From Onchocerca volvulus (lineage: Eukaryota; Nematoda; Chromadorea; Rhabditida; Onchocercidae), in NCBI GenBank assembly GCA_000499405.2, contig HG738137.1, forward strand, positions 20,670,603-20,734,602: DNA of 64,000 nt, read 5' to 3'. Positions 12,328 to 25,620 of the stretch are shown here, one piece after another; position 1 is the stretch's first letter, and each line of letters begins with the position of its first letter. A model generated the notes under the pieces. That model worked only from the letters and a program-made list of their open reading frames with translations. It did not search any database and was not told the DNA's origin. Both the position numbers and the translations under genes were made by a program.

Positions 12328-14694
12328 AACCTACAAACACATACAATAATAATGATCCAGGCAAATCCAATTACAAAGAAATAGTTTACTGCTTTCAGCT
12401 ATTAGCCAATTAAAGCCATTAATATTCTCAGAATACATGCAATCATAGTTTGTTTTTCATTGACTTGATCTCTTTTTTCTTTTTTATAAATCGGCAAATG
12501 AGTGCAAATATAAAATATTTTTGCATAAACTTATGTAAATACTTCATATAAGTAACATAAAGAAAATAAACCAAAGAAAAACATAAATTGTGCCCATACA
12601 CTGAAGGGAATATCAGCGGTTTAGGCAATTTTCAGACAATTTAAGGGTGTTAATAAGTAGAACGAAGATATCGTCTGGATCAGTCTAATCATCTTGTTGC
12701 CATTGGTTCATTTTTTGTAATATGATTATTTCAAGTCATGTCTTCACTTCTTGATCAATATTCAAAGTTCATCTATCTCCCCGTGATTAACATGACCTAC
12801 TCAAAATATCTTTCAAAAGAAGGGGAAATTGTAATTTAAATTAATCTAATCTTTTAGTAACAAATTTTACTCAGTAAGAAAAATTGCTTGGTCCCATAAA
12901 AACTAGTTGATATTAATGAAAAGTATCTTTTTAAATGAATTCTTATGTGGCTCTATTAAACTGATTGAAAAACAATGATTAAAGATCTGAATAAAACACA
13001 GTAATTTAAGCAGACACATGTATTGCACAAAAACCATATCTGTTAATACAAAGATCGCTTTCTATCAAAGGTGTCTGCCCGCATAAATTATACTTTCAAA
13101 AATTTTGTGTGGAAAATCCACAATTGGAAAAGATGCATTGACCATTTACCACAATGTTTTTTTAAATATTACATCGTTTTTTCTAAATTGTTATGCATAC
13201 AATCAGGAACAGATATTTTGAAAACGAGGCTTAAAAGCCAGCCTTCAATAGGAAATTTTTACGAAAAGATATCAGATATATAAAATCAATTTTATTTTTG
13301 GAAAAAGTAAATTGCTGAAAATTACACAAAAATATATCATAAATATATACGAAATACATTTAAAGTTTTCAGAATGGTTGCGTTCGATTAAACAACATAT
13401 TAACGAGATATCATGAGATTCCAATAATAAGAAACGAACTCTTGCATAAAAAGATAAAAAGAACAGAATTCCATGATATCACATGCAACTACTTCCCTAA
13501 AATGGTAATTTAAATTGGGTTATTATAACTATTACAGCTTCAACCTGACAAGTTCAAAAGTTGGCATAAGTACAGACAAATATGTCAATATCATGTAATA
13601 TATGTTTCCAGCAGTTGGGAAAAAGATGAATAGTTTCGTTAGAGCTTATTTTTTGCAAAGGGAATCAAAAAATTGATACAACAATGAAAGACAGAAACGA
13701 TGTGAGATCGTAAGAAAAATGAAGCAATAGATAGAATGATAATCTGTTTCGAAAAACAAATAGCAGTGTTTTTGGCAAAAAAATTTGATACAAATCGTTT
13801 ATCATTTGGCATCTTTTGATTTTTTAACTTTTTCAGTTATTTAATAAAAATGTCAAAGCTATCAGCTTTAGGATATCATTTCTTGACTTTATATGCAACA
13901 ACAATTTTCATGTCTGCAACCGGCAGCTAATAGTAAAAAAATGCTAAGACTTAGATTATAAACCCGATTAATACTTATGGTCTTCTTGACAAGCGGACTG
14001 AACTACAGTTCTCATAATACATCTCAATTATGGCACTGAAATCAATTTCGACGTCAACAAAATTTGAAAAAATAAGTCTTTTGTGAAAAAAAAAAAAAAA
14101 AAAAAAAATTTATGCGACATCCGTATTATACAATGTTAGCATAACTATGATAAAAAATATTTGGATTTTTTTTTTTGAATTTTTTTTGAAAGCGAATTAA
14201 TAAATACCAGTAAAACTTCGAAAAATTTAAATCAAAAATTTGAAACAGTCTTCACCATCATAAATTTCCTATGTTTTGAATTCTTCCGGTCCTCAGTATA
14301 AAACCGAAAGAATTAGAAAGAAAAGTCATAATCCCCAAAGATACAATAATATTCCGATAGTATTTTATAAATCTAAACAATTGAAAGAACTTTATAAAAT
14401 GTAGAACAAGATAAAAAATGTAAATATTAACAAATATGATTATAGAGAACATCCCAGGTACATTTTCAGATACTCGAATCAATGTCTAATAATGGCAAAA
14501 AAAGAAAAAGACTTTCTTTCACAGCGAAAAATAATTTTGCTTACAACTATTTCGAGTTAAAAAAAAAAAAAAGAAGAAAAAAAGAAAAAAAATTTAGAGA
14601 AACTTAGACTTCCAAACATCTACAGCAGCTTAATCAAAAGTTATGAAATGGAGATGGTCGGAATAAAGCATTCTGAATCGCTCTTCGAATATGT
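12328..14694. other. Intergenic region, no gene seen
   Basis: AT-rich DNA upstream of CCDC25. Contains a run of 23 A at 14086-14108 and several A-rich tracts near 14560-14600. Short ORFs (for example 13071-13283 plus and 14258-14482 minus) have no domain signal and look like chance ORFs. Confidence 0.5.
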
Positions 14695-15536
14695 TTATAC
14701 CATTCCGTAGTATCTATTTTGTTTTTGCATAACGGTATATTCGACCTGGAAAACGACAGAATTTGACTCAATAAGAATAAAAAAAAAAAAAAGGAAGGAC
14801 AAAAAAGATGTTAAATTCTTCTACAAAAATGATCCCAAAATTAAAAAAAACTTAAATTAATAGATGATGTATTTCGTAAGACGGCTTCATAGAGTTAATA
14901 TTATGTGTTATATATCATCCATTTTTGTCTACATTATCTTACTTGCTTTTTTGTAATAAGTGTCTCGATTGCTCTTCCATAAAATGTCAATATTTCAACG
15001 ACAGAACTGTTGCAAATGTGGACAGCATAATTCCAGATAGCATTCCTGATTATGCTTCATCTGAATAATGAATATGTATGCTAAAAGAAAATACAATACT
15101 ACTAATTTGTACTTATTTCTAAAAAAAAATAACTATACCAATACAAATTAACATGGAACTTTTTCACAAAATCTAACTGACAAAGATAACGAATACCACG
15201 GTTGGTCTGATGCCCAATTTGCGCATAACGATTGTAATTTCGAGTTTATAATCCGAAATTTTGCAATTATTGTCATCGCCGACACCAATAACATGCAATC
15301 GATCTGCATTATCTTTGACAATCAAATAAACTACAAAGACAAATGATTGTGAGTTTGATTGCCAAAGAAATGAAAACTGAATCTGTTGAAGTGTATAATC
15401 TTAAAATCCCTAGGTTTTTAAAAATATAACCTGAGTTTTTCGCAACAGCTTCTGCGGCTTTAACATTCGCTTGATTCACTTTTTCATATAGCTTTTAAGC
15501 ATTTCACCGTATTCATCGATCATGTTTAAACCACTT
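14695..15536 (-). pseudogene. Unrecognised gene remnant, probably broken
   Basis: Four exon-like blocks in one direction: 15536-15431, 15330-15178, 15045-14943 and 14745-14695, each with an AG before and a GT after. They read, in order, as a helical Lys/Glu/Ala-rich segment (GLNMIDEYGEMLKSY then EKVNQANVKAAEAVAKNS), a mixed segment (LHVIGVGDDNNCKISDYKLE), a hydrophobic segment (WNYAVHICNSSVVEILTFY) and a short end. The first block changes frame near 15490 (the TATATGAA stretch), consistent with a lost base, and blocks two and three do not join in phase. I do not recognise the family. It may be a decayed gene, a gene with sequence errors, or a mis-assembly of unrelated ORFs; the second block is the most coding-like. 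Confidence 0.35.
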
Positions 15537-17334
15537 CTGCATAATTCAGTCGCAATTTTTCTTTGATAATGCAAATCGCAGAGGCATAAATGTTTTTAAA
15601 GGAATAAGATATGATAAGAAATTGATAAGACGTGTTGAATGTATGGAAATGATCTTATTTTCAGCAAATATACGAATCGATGACATTATCAGCCCTATAA
15701 AATCATTTATTCATTCACTTTTATTAATTAAGATTTTCCTTTTTGACGATCACCATCAATGATATGAATATATGAAAATTTTCTACGGAGCAATCCAATT
15801 TATTAAATTAGTATGCACAAGGAAAAAACCAAAAATAAGAAAAATTAACTTCGAAGATTTCTGAATTAAGTAAATCTGTACCAAAAGAAAATAAGAGAAT
15901 TAATTTGTTGAAACCAAACAAAATTTAACAAAACTGGATATAACAACACATTTGCAAAAACACTTTTTCATCTTTTACTATGATCTCTGTTTCAAAGAAC
16001 TTAGTCTTCATAAAATTTTGTTGAAACAATTCTTTTAGATAATATTTATGGAATGTTTGCAAAGCTTGTGAAAGACTGTGAATATGCAATTTTTTAGAAA
16101 AATACTCTAAAATTTTCAAAAAAACGAAAAAGATCTTTGAAAAAGCCTATCCAATACTTAATTGAAGACTGGGAGTTCTTCGATAATTAGAAATAATGGC
16201 ACAACGATTATGGATTTTTGACGAAAGTTGAAGAATAATCAATGACTAAAGTAACTTCCCCAAAAGATGTTAGATTTGGACGAAATCGATTGATTTCGCA
16301 ACATTCCAATAATATATGCCTGTTAATATCGTTTATCTCTATTCAATTTTTTTCCTTAATCTTTACGAAGACCTTTTCTCACTACACAACTTACCTTATC
16401 TTCTTATCACCAAGTTGTTCATCACCTCCTATCAACACACCAATCATCCACCAATCCTTTTATTTCTGTCACCTCAGTGCATTATATCAGTTTTCTTCCA
16501 TATCCTAATCCATTCATATACAGCAATATTTCCTTGTTCTTTCTGCTCTCTCTACACTCTTTATTTTCATTTCATTTCTCGTAGAATGATACTATGATCT
16601 TTAACACTGAGTAGTTCACATTTGGATCATGGTCATTGATGACTTATCCTGAGAGATGTCATCTTGGAGTGTCATTCATCTACCAGTTCATCAACAGTTG
16701 ATGATGAATCACAAGAAAGTAGGAGAACTGGAAAAAAAGGAGACAAAATTAGCATCTATTTCAATAGATCATGTTTGGTGGGTAGAGCTGTGAAGTTTAC
16801 TTGCCACTAGAGAAAAAGTAGAATTGATCAAAAAGTCAGGTCAAGTTATCGAAGATCAAATCATGATAAGTTTATGGGAAGCGAAAAGAGAATGGATTCG
16901 GAAATTCCTTAACGTATATTTGGCGGAGAGAAATCTGCTGGTATATGTGACTGATCTCATCTCGATAATATCGCTCTGCAATTTTGATCAATTTTGTTGC
17001 ATTCGAATACGCGCATGTTTTTATATATTTTTTATATACGCAAATTGCTGTGGCTTGTCTGGCAAATGGAAAAGAAAGGAGAGAGAAAGCGCACGTTTCT
17101 AGTATGTTTAATTATGAAATTGTTTTATTTTGAAACATAATGACAGTCGTTCTTTATGCACCAAAGTTTGGAAGAATTCATTTTTCATTTGGTTTCAAAG
17201 AATTGAAATGTTGAAAAACTCATTTAACGAGCAAAGGCTATTTTTACTGGTGTTTGATAATTTGAGTCATAGTAGGTATACAAATCATTGCACGTATTTG
17301 TGGTCACTCTGAAAATATTTCTATGAAAACTTAC
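15537..17334. other. No supported feature
   Basis: AT-rich sequence between two sets of exon candidates. Overlapping plus-strand ORFs at 16242-16597 are Ser/Phe/His-rich translations of a pyrimidine-rich stretch and show no domain. Nothing else was seen. Confidence 0.4.
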
Positions 17335-17838
17335 TGGCAATACCGCCTTGTTCCGGAGGTTTAGGTATTGCATTTCTTATCGCCTAAAAAAAACACTACT
17401 GCCAACATCATTTCTATCATCTCCAAAGGTATGATTACCGAAACCAGTCATTGTTTGATAATATGGGTCATAAGTTTCTGGAATAATTAGAGATTTGATC
17501 AAGTGCTTGAAATTAATAACGAAGATATGTTATGCTCATAAAATCATTCTTGTAATTTTTTGAATAGTTTTAAGGATAATTTCAAATGAAGATGCCAAAA
17601 CGTGTTCAACTGTTAAGAAGCTTTTTTAAACCAGTAAGGCTCTGGTTTTTAGTAGTTTAGCGAAATGATTCATTCATAAATGGTTCGTAAAAAAAATTTT
17701 AAATGGTTTAAAAAATAATCAATCTTGAGCCGGAACCTTAGGTCCGCTAGCGGCTGGTGTAATAGGAAAAGCACTACCACTTTCATCTGCACTTCTTTTA
17801 TCAATGTCAAAAACATCGTTTTCTAATTCGATCATAGT
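17335..17838 (-). CDS. Exon candidates of an unrecognised minus-strand gene
   Basis: Two exon-like blocks. The first, 17838-17719, follows a CTTCAG acceptor and encodes 39 residues ending in a stop; it is acidic then Pro/Ala-rich (DVFDIDKRSADESGSAF, ITPAASGPKVPAQD). A GT (AAG|GTTCCG) inside it would allow splicing, in phase, to the second block 17383-17335 (AIRNAIPKPPEQGGIA), which has a TTTTTAG acceptor and a GTAAGT donor. No upstream or downstream exon could be tied to them in phase. The base composition is clearly less AT-rich than the surroundings, which is the main reason to think they are coding. Function unknown. Confidence 0.3.
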
Positions 17839-19825
17839 CTGAAGTATTTTTCAGTTTTTTAATAGTTGATATTAGTAGATGTCAACTGTAAATTTTCGAA
17901 TGGCTAAAACTTTGCTCATCTTTCAGTCTAATTCTTTTGAACATTCTACCATATTTAAGAATGTTTCAGATTATTTATAAAATTTTAAAGTATTACTATT
18001 ATTAAAAGAGCTGCTACAATATTTTGGTAACACCCAGAAAAAATTGTCCAGAATTGAAATCTTAAGCATGGTGTCTAGTAATTTTGATCAAAGGTCCGAG
18101 CTATTCTAACTATTCCTGAGATGTCTTAAAATTGCTACAATCAGGAAATGCAACTATATTTTTCGTTGCATTGTCTACTGCTCCAGTATTTGAATATCAG
18201 CTTTTCATCAATTAAAAAAGTATCAACTGAATGGATAAAAGATGACCGCAAATTTTATAATCAATTTCGATTATGTGATAATCCCATCACACAAATTATC
18301 ACCAAATAAATGGAAATGATAACGTTGTTCTCAAGCAGCACAAACAATCTTCTTATTTATGGTTCATTTGAACCATATGACAGTTTTTTTTATCACTACT
18401 CGCAATAGCAAATGTCTTGAAGCACATTGTGCTGATTGTCCTTGGAGTTTTGTATATGGATTTGTTACGTTATCAGTTGCTCAATACGTGATGGACAAGA
18501 TTTGAATTCATGGCTCGATTTTTCAATATTTGATAAATGTAATATATTTGAAAGTTTCGTTATTTTCTTAGATAACAGACTGAAATTTTCATACAACTGG
18601 AAAGAAAAAAAGTGAGAATTCAACTCCGCATCTGCTTTATGCATAAGAAATATATATATCCACATATTTCCATAAATTTCGCAAGCACAGTACGGCAAAA
18701 AATATTTGTTGTAGTTTCATAATCCAAGTAATGATTTTTTTTGATTTCAAAAATTCCATATTCTAAACTTTTTTAAGAAACTAAAGATAACAGGAGAAAA
18801 AAAAGGAATAGAAAAATTAGCAAAATTGTTAGTTTATCTCCATTCTCTTTATTTTTGCTCTTTTCATCTTCCTTTTTTTTCTAGAACTTGTCAAATAAAT
18901 AAATAAATTCTTTATTCTTTCACAGTCTTGCTATCAAAATTTGGTATTCAAAATTCTTCAATAAAAAAGCCATTATATAATAATAACATGACGAAAAGCT
19001 AATTTTATTTTTTTCAAATTTTGTATTCTGTCTAAATGATGAACATATATGAGAAACTGTTGAACTGGTCTAAAATTTTAAAACTTCCCATTGAATATAA
19101 ACGGATATAAACGAAGGCGTTTAGAATATGAAAAGATTAAAAACTCCCGGACTTTTTTAGAGGAAGCAATAATCAGGCACAGAAATAAGATTGACAATTT
19201 CATCTTTTCTTCCACAGCAACTTCTTTTACTTTTAATAACAACTTTTGCCTATAGTCTCTCAAACTCGAATTTTCAAAATTTAAATCTGATCTATTTTCA
19301 ATACTGCTGAATTTAAACCTAATCAACCATTAACTTCAAAAATATCGTTAAATTGGTATTTAATTTAATTTAGCTAAAAATGCTACAAATACTATTTCTA
19401 AGGTCGCATCGAATATATTTTATGACTTACAATCTAATTGATAACTTTTAATAGCTTTTAACCTGTCTGAACTCTGCTACTATGGCTTAAATAAATAGTT
19501 GATAAGGGTGCCACTTGATAAATATTGAGAATTAACAAATATATATTAGCTATGATTGAAGGATAATATAACTGCAACTCATTCCGTGAAAATTGAAATA
19601 CTTTGCTAGCTAGAATTTAAATATTTGATCTGATGACATAAAATTAGCCGTTGTTAAATTTCGACAAGATTATTGATTTTTTAAATAACCCATTAAACAA
19701 GTAACAAATGCCACAATTTCAGCTGTCAGTCATCATTACTTCCTAATTTTAATCTTTTTTAATAGTTCCTATTCTCTCCAAAAATTGCCATACTTAATTT
19801 TCAGAATTCCTTCAGCTAAAAGCAA
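17839..19825. other. No supported feature
   Basis: About 2 kb of AT-rich sequence. ORFs at 18465-18698 and 19078-19326 (both minus) lack splice context or recognisable motifs and are probably chance. Confidence 0.4.
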
Positions 19826-19995
19826 TTACTGCTGTGCTTCGAAAAGCTTCAAAACATTTGGCGGAATAATATATTGTCTAGAATTATAAACATTTTTTGA
19901 ATTTTCCAACAGCTGCTCATTGTAAACTTTTATCACACCCATATCACTGGAAAATGCAATATACTCATTGATCAAACACTCTTTCTGACATATTT
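19826..19995 (-). CDS. Lone terminal-exon candidate, function unknown
   Basis: A minus-strand block begins after a CTACAG acceptor and runs 56 complete codons to a TAA. The translation is balanced in composition (CLINEYIAFSSDMGVIKVYN, then YIIPPNVLKLFEAQQ) and reads like a C-terminal exon. It sits about 690 bp downstream of the cathepsin stop on the same strand, but no exons linking it to another gene were found. It could be the last exon of an unseen gene or a chance ORF. Confidence 0.25.
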
Positions 19996-20683
19996 CTGTA
20001 GTCAGAAAAAGAAAAAAATTGTTAGACAACAAAAATTTACACAACTGATTCTGTTTTACTCGTCAAAAGAGCAATAAAAAATGAAGAGAAATAGTAAGTT
20101 AAAAGATGTATCGTTATCTTTATATAACAAATTAACATAAAATAGAAAGATATTCGTATCTTGTCTCTTTTACTTCAATCTATCTTCTCTCCTTTCCATT
20201 TTAGAATCAATATCTTCCTAGAATTTGAAGCCAAACCAAGATAATTTTTACTTCATGTTTTTAGTACTCAAGACTAGTAAGTTTTCTCTATCGAACGGAA
20301 ATCCAAAATCCATCAATATACCTTAAAGCAGAAGTTCCACTAACTAAAAATGATTATTGATAGACAACAAAAACAGCACTACCTTGGTACGAATAATCTT
20401 CTGATATTGGAAGTAATTATTTCCTCAGATTAAAAAATGTGCATGGAACAAATCTAAGAAAATGTAAACTTCGCTTTCCAAATATTGATTATTAAAGAAT
20501 TTATAATATATATAGTTTTTTTAATTCAATAAATGAATTAGATTTAATGCATAGAGGACAGAGGAGAAGCATAAAAGACAAATTCATGAAATTTTGAAAT
20601 TTTTGTTAAAAACAATAACCAGAATGAAGAGCAATATTTTTTGTAAATATGATCACATCTTTAAAACCTGCCTACATTCTTTA

Positions 20684-23600
20684 TTATGCAGCCAAAAATT
20701 CTTTAGTTCCATGGAATTTCGACTTGACTTGCCGTTTAGGAATTCCAGCAACGATACCGGACTCAATCCCGCATTCATCAATACCGCGGATGATGCGGAA
20801 ATAACCTAAAAACATTTTTATGAATTGCACTGTAAACTGTGCAAAAGATTTTCCATTTATTGAAAAGTAACCCTTTTTTTTTTGTTGGGATGTATTTTTT
20901 TTCCTTTCTTTATTCACCTGAGTGAATAAATTTAAAACATAATTAATAAGTCCAATAAGTTCTTACAATATTCAGTTAATGATTGCAATATCATTTACTT
21001 AGGCTTGATTTAAATTTAGTTGATTTCAGTAATCAAATTAAAACTGATTTTAAGTTATGCAGAAATTCAAATCCAATTTATTTTACTTCCTAAATCTCAA
21101 TATTATAAGTTAAGAAAACTAGAGTTAATATCTGGGAATGAAGACATTCTGACCCTCCCTTTATTTTTGAAAAAAAGAACAAAATTGGTAAGTGACCTAC
21201 CATTTTCTCCCCAATCAGTATTCCATGAATTAGCCGCCAACCAGTACGGTACTCCTTGATCGATACCCCAACCCAACATCTTCACGGCATGTCCACCACC
21301 CATAGATCCCGCTACGTGCTGAATACTATGCATTGATTTTTCCAAATCATTTATCATAGCAATGGAATTAATTGAAAGTAATTAATGATTACTATACAAT
21401 CAAAAGTAGAAAGAATGTTCTATGTTCCTATACAAAACGTGTTCATCAGGGATTTTGAAATAGATGAAAATTTAGAAAATATATGAAAATAATTAAATAA
21501 CGGAAATGGAAAAATGATGACTTCCCATAACTTTGATAAATCAAATCAGTTGAATTAGAAATCACAGCTTGATTATTTTATCACCTATTTCTTTCTGCTT
21601 TGAGTTAACGACTGCTGTTCACACAAAAAGAAATGATAAGTTTGAATTTTTTTTCTTTTTTCATATTTAGAACATTAAAAAGACTATCATTTATTAAAAA
21701 TGAAACATTAGAAAATTTTAACTCGTCCTAAATTCAATGTTTTAAATCTTTAAATTCCTCGATCTCTTTATTTTCAAAACAAAGCAAAAAACGAAGAAAA
21801 CAGATTTTTTTTCAGAATTGTTTTGAGAATTATCTACAATCTTTTGTAATGTTGAATTATTCCGTTTAAAAATAGCATAATAAGTGATTAAGCCAAACCA
21901 GACTCGAAAGATTTGATAACTAGACTGGAAGCACGAATAGTTTTCTTAGATCCCATATGTCAACTTTTTTAAAAAATTTCACAACATCATGAAAACCTTA
22001 TAAATTCCGCCGGCATAGTTCAGAAAATCCGTGTATACGTCAAAAGAAACTTCAACTGGACCTCTTGTCATGATTTCCTTTTGAATCGATTCTACACTAT
22101 TTTCAACGGTATAAGTTTCTTTCCCTGCAAGTTTTGATGTTTAAGTTGTTTAGATATTATAATTAAGCATGTTATGCAGTTATGATCAGAGCAACCATTA
22201 ATTTGTGGTTATTAATGTTTGACAGTTTGCTTATAATATTCAAATCTAATGGACTGTTAATTGCTAAAAGCTGAGTTGATGGAAAATCTGAAATAAAACT
22301 TCAAGTGGTTATTTTTGATTATATGGGCTCAGAATCACATTTTATATTAATTAGTTTTCTCCTTTAAATTACTTGATTTTTCTTCTTTTTTTTAAATACT
22401 AGTTTCAGTGCAAGAATAAATTATACTTGAATCAATTAATCAATCAATAAATTCATTGTTTGAGCTTCTGAAAAAGAACTTTGTGTTGCTACTATTGTCT
22501 AAGATCCTCACTGACTCGGTAATTAACTTATACGAACTGACCGTAATATTTGTCGGCTTTGTACGACTTTCCGTACTCTTTATTACATTTCTTTTCGCAT
22601 TTCGGCGTTGGGTAAAGGTCATGCTTACAAGGCTCATAATGCGTCTTATTGTTGTGATGTTCGCAAGGAGGGAATGGATAAGGGCGGCAACCGCTATGAT
22701 TTGTGTAATTACTTCCGGTAACGATACCATTGGAAACCCAATACTTCCAAGCTTCCATAGGATTACCGCCGTAACAGCTGCAATGTATTGTCGAATAATT
22801 TCGCAAGGATTCACATTTATGAGAGAGATTCCAGAAATGAATCATAACTTATGGCATCGAGCTTTATAGACAATTGGGCAATTATTACTATTCAAGAATT
22901 ATTATCCTCGATACAATTATCCATCCCACCGAAAAAATGAAATCGAACTGAAAAAAAAAAAAAGAAAGAAAAAGAACTGAATGGATGTGAAATCCGAAAT
23001 AAAATGCAAAAATGTACCCGAAACCACAGCTTTTGCAACAACTCAGGAGATCATCCGCTGAAAGTGTTACTTGTAACTTTCCCTTCGACATAATACAGAT
23101 ACGATCCGACATTGCTTCTACAGCAGCCACTGCCCAGCAAGAACCTGAATTATTTTAAGCGCTGCAGATGTTCAGTGTTTGGAACATTACAATCTTAGAA
23201 AATCAAAAAAAAAAAAAAAACTATATTTTAGAAACCGAATATTTTTTATATTTGAATTTACTACTGCATTAGAGACTGATTGTGTTTGTTTGTTTGTCTC
23301 ATACTTAAAACTGCTTGTTAACATATTTTATTAGAATGAGATACGAAGATTTTACCGCAAGAAGACTGATCTCGAATATTCCTAAGTGATGCACATTCTG
23401 GCCATTTTTCACGAGCATCAAATGATTCCGGAATGTGGACATCAAAATGTCGTGTTGGTGATAAATTCTTTTTGCCTTTTACCATTTGTTTGAGATTATT
23501 TAGGTTATTTACACCAAGCAAACCATATTTCACTTCGTTGCTGTATAAATTGAATTTATTCGGTCCTGCCTGAAAATACATCCGTTGATGGACTTCCGGG

Positions 23601-24076
23601 AAATCTTCAAATCGACTTAATTGATTTTTTCACATTTTATTTAATATTATTCCTCGTTAATGATTTACCTTCCATAAGTTTTGATTTGAGTTGATGTAAT
23701 CGATGAGTTCCTGACCGGACAAATTTCTTGCTTTTGGAGCTATTTTTTTGTTTCTATATTCATCAATGACAAATCTGCAAAAATTTTTGATATACATATC
23801 CTTATAATCTTAAATCTAAGAGGAAAGCAGTATTATTTTAATATATAAAAAAGAATAATAATTTCTAATTTTATTTTGGATTTTCTATTTTGTCTATCTC
23901 TACATCATCTGGAATGCTAAAATTTGTTTAAATCAGAATATTTACCGCTTTTTTTCATTTGAAGCCTGCCAAAGAGAGTCTATGGGATATTTCAGATCAA
24001 TGGCCAATGTTGCGATTGCGCAGTAATATAGCGAAATCAGAAGAAGCCACACTGCTGGTGCAAAAGATCTGCACAT
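20684..24076 (-). CDS. Cathepsin B-like cysteine protease (papain family C1A)
   Basis: A complete eight-exon gene for 393 residues. Exons in transcript order: 24076-23946, 23774-23669, 23569-23356, 23144-23018, 22777-22542, 22124-21997, 21318-21201, 20805-20684; all phases agree. Residues 1-25 form a signal peptide (hydrophobic LLLISLYY core), followed by a propeptide with the cathepsin B hallmark [12 protein letters not shown]; the mature enzyme begins near residue 124 (HIPESFDAR). Catalytic residues are Gln147, Cys153 (SCGSCWAV), His324 ([12 protein letters not shown]) and Asn344. The occluding loop carries His233-His234 (PPCEHHNN), as expected for dipeptidyl carboxypeptidase activity. [16 protein letters not shown] fits the hemoglobinase motif described in helminth cathepsins B. 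The position equivalent to the human S2-pocket Glu245 is Gly370. A secreted or lysosomal digestive role is inferred from the family. Closest relatives should be nematode cpr genes. Confidence 0.97.
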
Positions 24077-25189
24077 TTTGTTGGAATTAAATTGGAATAT
24101 TCTTTTGCTGTAAATTTGACAACAAACTATAGTAATTTGGTCAGGAAAAACGACCAAATGAAAATGCTTTCGCGATAATCACTTCTAGAAGATGATTTTG
24201 AGAGTGCTTTGAAATCATAAAACCGCAGATCAAAGCAATACGACAAATTATTATCTTTGTTGCCAAACCCTGCAAATTCCAGAATGCTGTTATCTCTATC
24301 AAACACTGATTATCAATAAAAAATGAAAACTGTAATAAACAACAGAATGAATGAATGATGAAGAAAATGGCAAAATTGATCGCACGTAATCTTCAATCGT
24401 TTATTAGTCATTTATATGTAATTATAATATATATGTAATTATACTATAACATATATTATCATATGGTAATGATATTAAAGTATGTCTTGATCATATAAAT
24501 ATCAGAAATCAGAAATATATCTTAGAAATCATATTTAGAAGATTTGATTTGTCGAGAATCTTGCGGTGAGAAAAAATCATTACTTTGACAGTTCAGTGAA
24601 AAAACTTTTCCTTTTGATTTATGAATTTTCTTAATTCAAGAATTGGTAACATTAATGAATGACAAGTATTTATTTAATAATTATACTCTCTGAAAATTCA
24701 TAATACTCTTGATAGTTCCTGACCTTTCAAGGAGTTAATAATTGTTATAGTTTTTTATAAAAGAAGTTTTGTTGATGAGCACTTGATTTGATACAATTAA
24801 TAAATGAAAAAGGAACGAAGATAAGTTAACGCAAAGATTTTCCACTATTTCTAAGAGATAATTACTGACAGAGAATTTCAACATTTCCCAGGTTTGAATT
24901 TGAATGGTAATGTTTAACGAACAAGACTGACCAGTTTGCAGTTATCTTTAATCACTTTACACTTCGTGCAACAGATGCTGAAGAGATTCAGTGCATGCAA
25001 AATAGCACTTTAATTCGTAAAAGTGAAAACAAATGAGTTCACACTCGAGTTACTATCAGTGAAATGAACAGAAACAATGGAATTCGATCGCATTCAATCA
25101 ATGGAATGACTAGAAATAGAAAACTATTCGATCGGAAAATTTTTGAAATATTTCTGTAATATAAATATGTTGAAATAATGAAAGTAATA
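24077..25189. other. Upstream flank of the cathepsin gene
   Basis: AT-rich DNA that should contain the cathepsin promoter and 5' leader. Dense TATAT runs lie around 24415-24475. No ORF with splice context was seen and no specific element could be named. Confidence 0.4.
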
Positions 25190-25620
25190 TTTGTATTATA
25201 AAAATATCTCAGATAAGCCAAAACATTCTTCTATGTAAATATGTTAATTTAACCTAGATAATTATGTCATAGAAATATCTCGGAAAAACGATTAAGCTCT
25301 AATATAAAAATTTTTTAAATCCAAATAAATCACATCTCTAAATTTCATATTCCAATCATATAAATTCTCGGAATAATTCCAGACAAGTAAATCACTAATT
25401 CAAACCGATATCATTTTGAGATTAAGTGGATTGAAGAAAATTTATAAACATTTCAACTTATGACAATTAAGCTCTTGTCCTCTCAACTTCTGGTGTGATG
25501 TAAATTGCTTGGAATATTGTAAACGTCTGATAATCCGACAACCAAACTTTTATTCTCTCAAAATTCTGGTTTAATGTGAATTATTTAAAATATTGCAAAC
25601 ATCTTCGATTATATAAATAG
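25190..25620. repeat. Degenerate tandem repeat, period about 76 bp
   Basis: Related units recur down this stretch. The clearest pair is CTCTTGTCCTCTCAACTTCT... at 25472 and CTTTTATTCTCTCAAAATTC... at 25547, each followed by a TTCTGGT/GATGTAAATT-like core and an AAAC(G/A)TCT end; the AAAC ends fall at 25445, 25521 and 25597, exactly 76 apart. Earlier, weaker units (AAATATCTC at 25202 and 25273) suggest an older array extending upstream with looser spacing. No coding potential is apparent. Confidence 0.6.

Noticed and set aside
14258..14482. Hydrophobic minus ORF resembling membrane segments
   Set aside because: Hydrophobicity follows from T-rich codons in AT-rich DNA; no partner exons or conserved motif.
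16242..16597. Two overlapping plus ORFs rich in Ser, Phe, His and Pro
   Set aside because: Both are translations of the same pyrimidine-rich stretch in different frames with no domain.
22456..22869. 137-codon plus ORF across the cathepsin locus
   Set aside because: It is the antisense shadow of cathepsin exon 5, whose minus-strand frame matches the protease family.
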